Made by a program: the position numbers and the translations under genes. Positions 1 to 5,249 of a DNA stretch of 6,113 bases are shown here, one piece after another. Source of the DNA: Flavipsychrobacter sp. Lineage in GTDB: Bacteria; Bacteroidota; Bacteroidia; Chitinophagales; Chitinophagaceae. Each line of letters starts with the position of its first letter. Position 1 is the first letter of the stretch. The notes beneath the pieces are model-generated. The model worked only from the letters and a program-made list of their open reading frames with translations, was not told the DNA's origin and did not search any database. The DNA is taken from positions 1-6,113 of the forward strand of contig JAJNBR010000184.1 in assembly GCA_021156265.1 (NCBI GenBank), read 5' to 3'.

Positions 1-19
1 GAAGTGCCTTTTTCTTTTG

Positions 20-53
20 TTACTTTTCTTTTGGGCAAGCAAAAGAAAAGTAA
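20..53. repeat. Perfect stem-loop repeat, 14-bp arms
   Basis: The arms at 20-33 and 40-53 (TTACTTTTCTTTTG and its exact reverse complement) enclose a 6-nt loop. A further T-rich stretch (11-18) lies to the left. Such A/T-rich palindromes occur between genes in many bacterial genomes, and translations of them turn up as spurious short peptides. It could be a dispersed repeat or the transcript end of a gene to the left of the window. As an intrinsic terminator it is weak, because no T-run follows on the plus strand; on the minus strand the run after the stem is interrupted (AC then AAAAG...). Confidence 0.7.
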
Positions 54-356
54 GGCTGAGATAAAGAGAAGCAGCCTAACACACAATAATCAATTTTCAC
101 AATACAATATTTTTACGTATCTTTGCTATTATAAATGGTAGCAAAAACAGTAAAAACTTTTTCTGCGCCGAAACCCTAAACCGTCAGCTCGCGAAGACCA
201 TTTTTTTTCTTTTTACAACTTCGCAAAACTATACCAAAGTAAACATTTCCAAAAAATACAACTTGAAAACCAATCGCTTATACCATTAATTTTTCATTAC
301 CTATATACAAAATATCGCCCCGGTTTTCTATTTTGTCTACCTAAACAAACCATCAC
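54..356. other. AT-rich intergenic region without a convincing gene
   Basis: This stretch is much richer in A and T than the flanking genes and has no coding-like open frame on either strand. It holds the promoter candidate at 94-125 and a pyrimidine run at 201-214 (eight T, C, T, then more T). If that promoter serves the lipoprotein gene at 357, the mRNA leader would be about 220 nt. Alternatively a short transcript could start near 132 and end in the T-run, but I see only a 3-bp GTC/GAC pairing before the run, so there is no proper terminator hairpin. No tRNA or known riboswitch was recognised. Confidence 0.5.
94..125 (+). promoter_or_regulatory. Candidate Bacteroidota sigma-ABfr promoter
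   Basis: TATCTTTG at 118-125 matches the Bacteroidota -7 consensus TAnnTTTG exactly. TTTTC at 94-98 is one base from the -33 element TTTTG, with a 19-nt spacer, which is within the accepted range. Transcription would start near 131-134. It points towards the lipoprotein gene at 357 but is more than 220 nt away, so the true target is uncertain. Confidence 0.45.
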
Positions 357-596
357 ATGCGCTACTTCACACTCATTTTCGCCGCCTTTGTTCTACTAAG
401 TACCTCCTCTTGTATAAAAACATACACCTGTGCCTGCGACATAGAATGGCATGACAACGGTAAAGTCACCAAAGAAACAGACGAGATCGACATAAAAGCC
501 ATATCAAAGAAAGATGCAAAAACAGCCTGCGATGCAAGCGACGATGACGAGATCACAAATGGTTTCGGCGTAAAGCGCCAGTGCGAGGTAAAATAG
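357..596 (+). CDS. Small Cys-rich putative lipoprotein
   Basis: This 79-residue protein has a short hydrophobic leader (residues 4-14, LIFAAFVLL core) ending in STSSC, so Cys19 is a plausible lipid-attachment site for signal peptidase II; Bacteroidota lipoboxes are often loose like this one. The mature part is about 60 residues, polar, rich in Lys, Asp and Glu, with four more cysteines: a CxC pair (Cys25, Cys27), Cys58 and Cys76 at the end. The even number suggests two disulfides outside the cytoplasm. Short lipoproteins with this YxCxC ... KKDA ... C ... C arrangement seem common in Chitinophagaceae, from general recollection, but I know no function. The start is the only ATG that gives the leader. 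The codons are ordinary and the gene stands alone, 61 nt before the next one. Both surroundings and sequence leave the role open. Confidence 0.8.
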   Translation: MRYFTLIFAAFVLLSTSSCIKTYTCACDIEWHDNGKVTKETDEIDIKAISKKDAKTACDASDDDEITNGFGVKRQCEVK

Positions 597-657
597 GTAA
601 GAACTCAATCACTCGGAATTGACCCTGCCATGATACACCCTTTCATACCTTAGCTAC

Positions 658-1311
658 ATGCGCACGATGTTGGCCGCCATAATACTGACCACTACGCTGT
701 ACGATGCGACCGCACAAAACTGTGCCTCCATTATCGACGCAGGCTACACTACGGAGCGCCAGTACCGGACACATTACCCACTAAAGAAACCATACAGCAA
801 AAAGCCCCAAATATTCACACAGCGAGATAAGACATATGCTTCGGGCGACCATCCTATACCCCGATCAATATGGGTAGTCCGCCGGTACGGCCGTCTGTTT
901 CTCAACGCCAATCACATGCACGAGGACTCATACCGGCTTGGTGACCTCATGCCCTTATTCTTCGGCAGGGTTAGTTTCCTGTTCACAAACGGGGATACCT
1001 ATACGCACAACTCTTTGCCTGTAGATGTAGCCGCGTCGTTTTCTATATTGCTTGATGGCAGTTTTACACTCAATTATCCGGACGCCTGGCACAAACAGTA
1101 TAACATCCCAAAAAAACTTACAGCCGACACTGCACTCCTCAATAGGCTAAAAACGCAGCTCATTAAAGAAGTACGGTATGAACAGTTGTTTACGCGCGAC
1201 TCTTCTGATAAAAAGGTGCTACGCTATGCTCAGCCCATCATGACCCGATACACTGAGACGGAAGCCCGCAAACTGCAACAGGGTTTACACTGCCTGGCGT
1301 CTGCGCGGTAG
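658..1311 (+). CDS. Secreted protein of unknown function
   Basis: This 217-residue protein is not one I recognise. Residues 1-19 form a Sec signal peptide (MLAAIILTTTL core) with a likely signal peptidase I cut at ATA|Q20, the Ala-Gln site typical of Bacteroidota. The mature protein has exactly two cysteines, Cys22 and Cys212, at its two ends, so a disulfide tying the termini together is plausible. Residues 25-75 are basic and rich in Tyr, Lys and Pro. Residues 75-140 alternate hydrophobic and polar residues as in beta strands (RSIWVVRRYGRLFLNAN; VSFLFTNGDTYTHNS). Residues 150-210 look helical and charged. No catalytic motif or T9SS tail is visible, so it probably ends up in the periplasm. 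A TACCTTAG box lies only 4 nt before the ATG. The stop is followed at once by a 12-bp palindrome. Confidence 0.85.
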   Translation: MRTMLAAIILTTTLYDATAQNCASIIDAGYTTERQYRTHYPLKKPYSKKPQIFTQRDKTYASGDHPIPRSIWVVRRYGRLFLNANHMHEDSYRLGDLMPLFFGRVSFLFTNGDTYTHNSLPVDVAASFSILLDGSFTLNYPDAWHKQYNIPKKLTADTALLNRLKTQLIKEVRYEQLFTRDSSDKKVLRYAQPIMTRYTETEARKLQQGLHCLASAR

Positions 1312-1313
1312 CC

Positions 1314-1325
1314 AGTGCGCGCACT
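1314..1325. repeat. 12-bp perfect palindrome after the stop codon
   Basis: AGTGCGCGCACT is identical to its own reverse complement and starts 3 nt after the stop of the 658 gene. It has no loop and no T-run, so it is not a standard intrinsic terminator. It could be a protein-binding site upstream of the protease gene at 1383, or chance. Confidence 0.4.
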
Positions 1326-1353
1326 CTTAACATTACATTAGAAAAACAAGCTA

Positions 1354-1364
1354 TTACTTAGTAA
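1354..1364. promoter_or_regulatory. Short palindrome upstream of the protease gene
   Basis: TTACT-T-AGTAA is an 11-bp palindrome with 5-bp arms, ending 18 nt before the protease ATG. It overlaps a TACTTAG string that loosely resembles the -7 box. It could be an operator or part of the promoter; the arms are short enough to be chance. Confidence 0.25.
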
Positions 1365-1382
1365 ACCCAAACCACCTCCCTT

Positions 1383-2282
1383 ATGAAAAAAGCACTTCTG
1401 CTCCTGCTAAGCATCCCCGTTATCACAGAGGCATCAGCCATCATCTATCGCCACGATGTGGCTGAAGAAAAATACCGCGCGCTGGCGCAGCAGCCGCAGT
1501 TCCATTGCGTGGGCGAGGTGGTAAATCCGGGCATGTCTACCATAGGCAGCTGTGTGCTCATTGGCAATAAGTGGGTTCTTTCTGCCGCGCATGTATTTAT
1601 AATTAGTGAAGCAAGGCAAGACACGATAATGGAAGACGGCAAACAGGTGACCGTATACACGCCCGTCAATAAACGACTCGGCAACGCAGGCAGCTACCAA
1701 TTCCGTTTTCAAGGCAAGGCCTATCGCGGAAAGGCGATGCAGGGATTGCCCGAATACCTGGCCAGTGACAACTACGATATAGTGCTGATAGAGCTGGCTG
1801 AACCTGTAGCCGGCATAACACCTGCTGTAGTCAGCAAAAGCTTCGATGAAAACGGCGCGGCTGTTACGTTAGTAGGCTTTGGTGTATCGGGCAATGCCGC
1901 AGATCCGGAGCATGTGGCTCAGCACTTCACCAAACTTGCGGGACAGAATACAATTGACAGTTTTGCCGGCGCCGACTACAAAGGACAACAAACCTTGCTC
2001 CGTTTCGATTTCGATCATCCCGGCGCAAAAGAGCTCAGCACCATGGGCAGCCCAACGGCCTGTACATTAGAAGCACTGTGCGGCGGCGGCGATAGTGGTG
2101 GTGGTATGTTTCGCGAACGTAACGGACAATGGGAACTGGTAGGCATAGCGCATGGAGCCCAATATGATATCGAAAAACTGCTAAAGAGCGGCTACTACGG
2201 GCAGGAAGGCAGCTATACACGAGTGTCCGCCTTCCAGCAATGGATAACTGAAAACATCAACCGGCCTGCTGCACAGCGCTAG
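1383..2282 (+). CDS. Secreted S1-family (chymotrypsin-fold) serine protease
   Basis: This 299-residue protein should hydrolyse peptide bonds outside the cytoplasm. Residues 1-19 are a Sec signal peptide with a likely cut at ASA|I20. The triad is complete: His70 in VLSAAHV, Asp132 in NYDIVLIEL and Ser238 in GGGDSGGG, with Asp237 beside it. The end (YTRVSAFQQWI, 278-288) is the typical closing strand and helix of S1 enzymes. The new N-terminus Ile20-Ile21 resembles the Ile-Val end that S1 proteases normally expose by activation cleavage, so this one may be active once the signal peptide is removed. The position equivalent to chymotrypsin 189, six before the Ser, is Leu232 and not Asp, which argues against trypsin-like Lys/Arg preference. 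The usual Cys after the catalytic His is Val71. Cys42, Cys57, Cys227 and Cys233 could form two disulfides. There is no T9SS tail. It converges with the minus gene, leaving 4 nt between the stops. Confidence 0.96.
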   Translation: MKKALLLLLSIPVITEASAIIYRHDVAEEKYRALAQQPQFHCVGEVVNPGMSTIGSCVLIGNKWVLSAAHVFIISEARQDTIMEDGKQVTVYTPVNKRLGNAGSYQFRFQGKAYRGKAMQGLPEYLASDNYDIVLIELAEPVAGITPAVVSKSFDENGAAVTLVGFGVSGNAADPEHVAQHFTKLAGQNTIDSFAGADYKGQQTLLRFDFDHPGAKELSTMGSPTACTLEALCGGGDSGGGMFRERNGQWELVGIAHGAQYDIEKLLKSGYYGQEGSYTRVSAFQQWITENINRPAAQR

Positions 2283-2286
2283 CTCT

Positions 2287-2634
2287 TCACCCCGTCATTT
2301 GCTGCTGCGGGCGGTAAGCATCCAGGTTACGGTACGTTAACTGGCCCTTGTCGGTGCAAATGATCAGGATGACATCGTAATACGGTACGGTATAAAATCG
2401 TAACGCTTCAGTCGGGTCATGACAATCTGCATAAAAATGAATGAACAGCCACTTATTGATAGCATCGTGCGGCGATACGGCTACGCACTCTATCTCGCCC
2501 AGCATTGCGCCTCCTTCGTAAAACACCTGCCCCTCCAGGTGATGGCACATTTGCAAAATGCGGTATGCTTCAGCTTTGGACAGCCGACGCGCAGGGTTTT
2601 CATGTATCTCTTCTCTCGTTTCCATAACCGGCAT
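2287..2634 (-). CDS. Hypothetical cytosolic protein, 115 residues
   Basis: I do not recognise this family. It is predicted to be soluble: there is no signal peptide or membrane segment. Residues 18-34 (RLSKAEAYRILQMCHHLEG) look like a helix, followed by likely strands at 36-53 (GQVFYEGG, LGEIECVAV), a turn, then hydrophobic strands at 62-69 (WLFIHFYA) and 78-93 (ALRFYT, YYDVILIIC), suggesting a small alpha/beta fold. It has four cysteines (30, 50, 71, 93). Codon use is normal for the window and the protein looks far more natural than the overlapping plus-strand reading at 2419-2838, so this strand is chosen. ATG at 2634 is taken as the start; Met4 (2625) is also possible. I see no Shine-Dalgarno sequence or clear promoter. 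It ends 4 nt from the protease stop. Confidence 0.85.
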   Translation of the reverse strand: MPVMETREEIHENPARRLSKAEAYRILQMCHHLEGQVFYEGGAMLGEIECVAVSPHDAINKWLFIHFYADCHDPTEALRFYTVPYYDVILIICTDKGQLTYRNLDAYRPQQQMTG

Positions 2635-2714
2635 TTTTTAAGGTGTGAAACCACTAATCCTCATCCCATGGCCGGGGTGATGCACTATGGCATAAAGAAC
2701 TTTAATCCTCCTCA

Positions 2715-2730
2715 ATCGCCGCGAGGCGAT
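2715..2730. repeat. Compact hairpin with GNRA-type loop
   Basis: ATCGCC and GGCGAT pair perfectly around the tetraloop GCGA, which is of the stable GNRA class if transcribed from the plus strand. It is followed by a pyrimidine-rich but interrupted stretch (CTTGTTTCCTC), too weak for a confident terminator. It may be part of an intergenic repeat; a genome-wide count would tell. Confidence 0.5.
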
Positions 2731-2948
2731 CTTGTTTCCTCTTTGCAGCTATACCTGCGGTCTCTCAACTCCGCATACGTTGCGCTGCACTACGAAGTTA
2801 CGCCATTGTTAACCCCAAACGAACTCAACGGCGAATAAAAATGGCGTTAAAAAATGAAGCAGCAGTACCGTAGTGAAAAGCCAATCTTCTGACCGAACCA
2901 ATGCCACAGACTCAACAGTAAAATGACAATAGCCAAAAATGAATGCCC

Positions 2949-2956
2949 TATCTTTA
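2949..2956 (+). promoter_or_regulatory. Candidate -7 box of the YD-repeat T9SS gene
   Basis: TATCTTTA differs from the Bacteroidota -7 consensus TAnnTTTG only at the last base. It sits 30 nt before the ATG at 2987 and inside the longer reading frame that opens at 2939, which supports 2987 as the real start. No good -33 element is visible. The same octamer precedes the gene at 6077. Confidence 0.35.
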
Positions 2957-2986
2957 AATCCACATATATCGCTCAAACCAAAGCCT

Positions 2987-4276
2987 ATGAAATTCAACCT
3001 TTTACTCCTTCTTTCTTTCATTGCTGCCTTATCTGCGTCTGCACAACTTCAGCCGGTGCTCCGGGCACAGTCGCAGTATGCATTTTACAACGGCACAGCC
3101 AAGCTGGTCGACTCGCTGGAGCATATACACCACAACGGCCGCACCAGCAGGATATCGGTGCCTCCGCCAAGTCATGCCTTCCCAAACAACGGTGTGTATA
3201 ATGCCGATACTACCACGCATGCACACATAGTGGCCACGACTACTTACCGCACCCGCTACCGCAACAAGTACAACTCAGCGGGGCTTATTACAGAGCATAC
3301 AGAAGAAACAACGAACGGAGCTGTACCCAATATCACCTCTCAAACAACGTATGTGTACAATTCATCCATGCTTCCCGATACCGTCACTTACCTGGCAAAC
3401 TTCGGTGGTAATATGATGGTGTACGTTTACAATAGCGGCAATCTTACCGGGAGCACTGTTTACCAGCTGACCGGTAACGGATGGGAATATTTCAGTCGCC
3501 AGTTTTATACGTACAACGGTGGCAAGCTGGTGGAATTGAAAAGGGAACTTTGGCAGATCGGCACAGCCACCTGGACGCCCAGCAGTATTGACTCGTTCAT
3601 TGCAGCAGGCCCGGGCAGCGACTCCACCTTCAAGCGGCTGATAGCCACCGGCAGCACCTATACTGTTGACGATAGCTTCAAATTTACCCGAGATGCCGCC
3701 AACCGCATCCTTACCGATAGCTCCTACCAGATGGGTAACCTGATCAGGGCAGATCACTTTACTTATGATGCACAGGGCAGACTCATCGCAGCGTTTACCG
3801 GCGGCACCAACAACACGTACAGCTACAATGCGCAGTCGAACCTGGTGAGCATACAAAAAAACTCCCCCGGCTGGCGAACCATGGAGCTGTTTACTTACAA
3901 CTTCGCCAACCAGGTTACCAGCTGGACCGAGATAGACTCATCCATAATAACAGGGCAATGGGAACCATATAATGCACAATATTATTACTACGGGTTCCCG
4001 GTTAGTGTAAATGAAGTGACCACGCAAAATAACCTGCAACTCTATCCTGTTCCTGCCACCAGCTATGTTAACCTCAGCATGTCGTTCAGCAAACCGCTGC
4101 AGTTCTCGGTGCGCATCTTCGATATGCAAGGCAGGTTGCTGAGCCAGTGGCAGGAGCCCGCGCAGAAAACTTATAACAAGCAGATATCGCTCACCGGTAT
4201 GGCAGCGGGGCAGTACATCCTGCACATCCACGCAGCAAACGAAAGCTGCAGCAGGCAGTTCAGCGTTATCAGGTAG
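2987..4276 (+). CDS. Secreted YD-repeat-like protein with T9SS sorting domain
   Basis: This 429-residue protein is exported by Sec (signal peptide 1-19, cut SASA|Q20) and then carried over the outer membrane by the type IX system. The tail, about residues 349-429, is a type A sorting domain: it opens with NLQLYPVPA (the usual YPNPA motif), continues with VRIFDMQGRLL and ends with GMAAGQYILHIH and FSVIR. Such domains are removed on export and the cargo is released or anchored to surface lipopolysaccharide. The body (about 90-345) consists of degenerate Tyr-rich repeats of the YD/RHS kind, for example KYNSAGLITE (94-103), TYDAQGRLIA (259-268) and YSYNAQSNLVS (278-288), a beta-rich scaffold with no visible catalytic or toxin domain. 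The frame is open from 2939, but the upstream extension lacks signal-peptide character, so 2987 is preferred. A strong terminator follows. Its surface partner is unknown. Confidence 0.95.
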   Translation: MKFNLLLLLSFIAALSASAQLQPVLRAQSQYAFYNGTAKLVDSLEHIHHNGRTSRISVPPPSHAFPNNGVYNADTTTHAHIVATTTYRTRYRNKYNSAGLITEHTEETTNGAVPNITSQTTYVYNSSMLPDTVTYLANFGGNMMVYVYNSGNLTGSTVYQLTGNGWEYFSRQFYTYNGGKLVELKRELWQIGTATWTPSSIDSFIAAGPGSDSTFKRLIATGSTYTVDDSFKFTRDAANRILTDSSYQMGNLIRADHFTYDAQGRLIAAFTGGTNNTYSYNAQSNLVSIQKNSPGWRTMELFTYNFANQVTSWTEIDSSIITGQWEPYNAQYYYYGFPVSVNEVTTQNNLQLYPVPATSYVNLSMSFSKPLQFSVRIFDMQGRLLSQWQEPAQKTYNKQISLTGMAAGQYILHIHAANESCSRQFSVIR

Positions 4277-4291
4277 CACAAAATAAGTCAG

Positions 4292-4331
4292 GGGAAAAGG
4301 CCTGGGTCATCCGGGCCTTTTCCCGTTTTTT
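4292..4331 (+). terminator. Intrinsic terminator after the T9SS gene
   Basis: GGGAAAAGGCC (4292-4302) pairs perfectly with 4314-4324. The stem continues through a U-G wobble and two G-C pairs to a 5-nt loop (GTCAT), giving 14 pairs. A G and then six T (4326-4331) follow. It starts 15 nt after the stop at 4276 and separates this gene from the EGF-module gene. Confidence 0.95.
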
Positions 4332-4336
4332 CGACC

Positions 4337-4344
4337 TATCTTGT
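4337..4344 (+). promoter_or_regulatory. Weak candidate -7 box of the EGF-module gene
   Basis: TATCTTGT shares the TAnnTT part of the Bacteroidota -7 consensus and lies just after the terminator, 44 nt before the ATG at 4389. Initiation near 4350 would place the stem-loop at 4350-4373 at the very 5' end of the mRNA. No -33 match was found. Confidence 0.25.
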
Positions 4345-4349
4345 TCCCG

Positions 4350-4373
4350 GTCGCGGACCGCAACGGCTGCGAC
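4350..4373 (+). promoter_or_regulatory. Nested stem-loop in the 5' leader of the EGF-module gene
   Basis: GTCGC (4350-4354) pairs with GCGAC (4369-4373), and inside it CCG (4358-4360) pairs with CGG (4364-4366) around CAA. It ends 15 nt before the ATG, next to where a ribosome would bind. It could affect translation or mRNA stability. It matches no riboswitch class I know. Confidence 0.35.
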
Positions 4374-4388
4374 AGCAACGTTATCCAT

Positions 4389-4586
4389 ATGAAAAACCTT
4401 TCTTCTATCCTTGCTGCTACCCTCGTCACCCTGGTGATGTTCTCCTCGGTAGCGTACACCTCGTGCCGCAAAGAGCGCGACGACCAATGTATCTACGTGG
4501 TATGCTACAACGGCGGCACCTGCACCGGCGGCCTCTGCACTTGTCCCCCCGACTACGAGGGCAGGCAATGCGAGAAAAAAAAGTAA
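4389..4586 (+). CDS. Small lipoprotein with one EGF-like module
   Basis: This 65-residue protein has a hydrophobic leader (residues 7-22) ending in YTSC, so Cys26 is the likely lipid-attached residue. What remains is almost entirely one EGF-like module with the six cysteines in canonical spacing: Cys34, Cys39, Cys45, Cys50, Cys52 and Cys61, including the hallmark NGGTC and the closing CxCPPDYEGRQC. By family knowledge the pairing would be 34-45, 39-50 and 52-61. EGF modules are mainly known from animal extracellular proteins, where they bind partners or act as spacers; single-module bacterial lipoproteins are unusual and their role is unknown. No Asp/Asn calcium-binding signature is evident before the first Cys. 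The ATG at 4389 is chosen over an upstream in-frame TTG at 4341, which would put a polar stretch before the leader. The gene ends 15 nt from the converging DUF3606 gene. Confidence 0.9.
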   Translation: MKNLSSILAATLVTLVMFSSVAYTSCRKERDDQCIYVVCYNGGTCTGGLCTCPPDYEGRQCEKKK

Positions 4587-4601
4587 CAATACGGGCCAGG
4601 G

Positions 4602-4808
4602 CTAGCGGCGGTTCCCGCGCGAACTGTCCTGCAGGTATTCTTCTATTTTCCGGCGGTCATTACCCACGGCTTGTATGGCCTCTTCCACCTTCGATGGCGC
4701 TACACCCAGCTTACGGGCTATGTAGTTGACCTCGTAATATTGTTTGCCGGCTACTCGTTTACGGTCTTGCGCGGCGCCTCTGCTTGTATGTTTCTCATCT
4801 CTTGCCAT
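4602..4808 (-). CDS. DUF3606 family small protein
   Basis: This 68-residue basic cytosolic protein matches the DUF3606 pattern: an aromatic/acidic YYEVNYIARKLGV segment (24-36), then a helix PSKVEEAIQAVG (38-49) and the VGNDRRKIEEYL ending (48-59). The segments before residue 22 and after 60 are basic and probably disordered. DUF3606 proteins are short, common in Proteobacteria and Bacteroidota, and have no established function; the helix-turn-helix look and positive charge would fit nucleic acid binding, but that is only inference. AGGA lies a few bases before the ATG (ACAGGATCATG), close for a Shine-Dalgarno sequence. It follows the 71-residue gene by 49 nt on the same strand with no terminator between, so they are likely cotranscribed. 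It converges with the EGF-module gene, 15 nt apart. Confidence 0.93.
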   Translation of the reverse strand: MARDEKHTSRGAAQDRKRVAGKQYYEVNYIARKLGVAPSKVEEAIQAVGNDRRKIEEYLQDSSRGNRR

Positions 4809-4857
4809 GATCCTGTTATTTAATAAAAATGGTTAAAACACCATGCCCCTGTACCTG

Positions 4858-5073
4858 CTAATTTGCCGGGGCGTTGAGCCTTTCACCTGCTATCGCATGT
4901 GCGCCATCTGCGGGAGGTGTGCTATTATTCGTGTGCATGATATCGCTGCAGAGGCTGTTGACCTGCTCGTCGGTCATGCGCTCCAGTGCATCTATCAGCT
5001 TCTGCCGGGTAAACTGTCGTTTACCATTATCGTAAGTCCTCTCTGCCTGTTCTACCCATTCTTTCGCTCTCAT
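4858..5073 (-). CDS. Small hypothetical helical protein, upstream partner of DUF3606
   Basis: This 71-residue protein is unrecognised. Residues 1-46 look almost wholly helical and amphipathic (EWVEQAERTYD; RQKLIDALERM; DEQVNSLCSDI). Residues 47-71 are rich in Asn, Pro and Ala and probably disordered. There is no signal peptide or membrane segment, so it should act in the cytoplasm. The start is supported by a purine-rich AGGTAGGA immediately upstream, one of the better ribosome sites in the window. A 16-codon open frame starting at 5120 ends in an ATGA overlap with this ATG. The DUF3606 gene lies 49 nt downstream on the same strand, so the pair probably forms an operon whose promoter is within 5074-5249. 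I saw no clear -7 box there. Confidence 0.82.
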   Translation of the reverse strand: MRAKEWVEQAERTYDNGKRQFTRQKLIDALERMTDEQVNSLCSDIMHTNNSTPPADGAHAIAGERLNAPAN

Positions 5074-5143
5074 TTCCTACCTGTTTTTCGAGGCTTGATA
5101 TAACAGTTTTGTGCCAGCATGCAGCGCTTCTCAGTCTGTTATG

Positions 5144-5159
5144 GACGAGATAGCTCGTT
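5144..5159. repeat. Short inverted repeat upstream of the DUF3606 operon
   Basis: ACGAG (5145-5149) and CTCGT (5154-5158) flank ATAG, extended by one G-U pair. On the plus strand it is followed by TT TAGG TTTTTA, slightly terminator-like, yet no plus-strand gene precedes it. On the minus strand it sits 71 nt before the 5073 start and could be an operator or leader hairpin. The arms are short, so chance is possible. Confidence 0.3.
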
Positions 5160-5249
5160 TTAGGTTTTTATTAGCGAATGGCAGAGCGGAAACTGCCGCC
5201 GGTTGCAGTGTTTGAGATTTTTCGTTTATTTATAAAAAATTAGAATTGC

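Larger units (their letters stand above)
2635..2986. other. Gene-poor region between divergent genes
   Basis: No intact gene is visible in these 352 nt. They should contain the promoters of the minus gene at 2634 and the plus gene at 2987. The region carries the hairpin at 2715-2730, a weaker one at 2756-2760/2771-2775, and a -7-like box at 2949-2956. The minus strand has coding-like scraps in different frames. One is a 20-codon run (2764-2702) ending RKQDRLAAIEED and a stop. The other is hydrophobic stretches between about 2810 and 2948 with a membrane-helix look. They may be remains of a decayed gene or chance in AT-rich DNA. Confidence 0.45.

Noticed and set aside
1..141. Plus-strand frame open from the window edge through the stem-loop to a stop at 141
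   Set aside because: Its translation is just the stem-loop repeat followed by AT-rich low-complexity codons; it has no protein character and is a known kind of spurious product.
135..179. 14-codon frame MVAKTVKTFSAPKP just downstream of the 118-125 promoter box
   Set aside because: It is too short, has no ribosome site, and lacks any recognisable family. It could be a chance frame.
2756..2775. TGCGG/CCGCA hairpin with 10-nt loop
   Set aside because: Five pairs with a long loop and no T-run are within chance expectation.
2419..2838. 139-residue plus-strand frame
   Set aside because: It is mostly antisense to the 2287-2634 gene, whose minus-strand protein has natural composition and codon use; the plus reading has an unnatural composition and no leader or domain.
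2939..2986. Upstream in-frame ATG for the YD-repeat T9SS protein
   Set aside because: The 16 extra residues would sit before a normal signal peptide and overlap the promoter-like box at 2949-2956, so ATG 2987 fits better.
3362..3856. 164-residue minus-strand frame, plus other long antisense frames at 3938-4279 and 4269-4589
   Set aside because: They are shadows of the T9SS and EGF-module genes; the last also runs through the strong terminator. None shows a domain.
4341..4388. In-frame TTG start for the EGF-module lipoprotein
   Set aside because: It adds a polar stretch ahead of a complete lipoprotein leader and covers the leader stem-loop.
4575..4582. Run of eight A, read as a minus-strand T-run that could end the DUF3606 transcript
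   Set aside because: I could not find a solid hairpin just before it on the minus strand (only CGGG/CCCG with a long loop). The A-run is explained by the Lys codons of the EGF-module gene.
5180..5197. GGCAG/CTGCC hairpin upstream of the 5250 gene
   Set aside because: Five pairs with an 8-nt loop and no following T-run or known motif; not supportable as a regulatory element.
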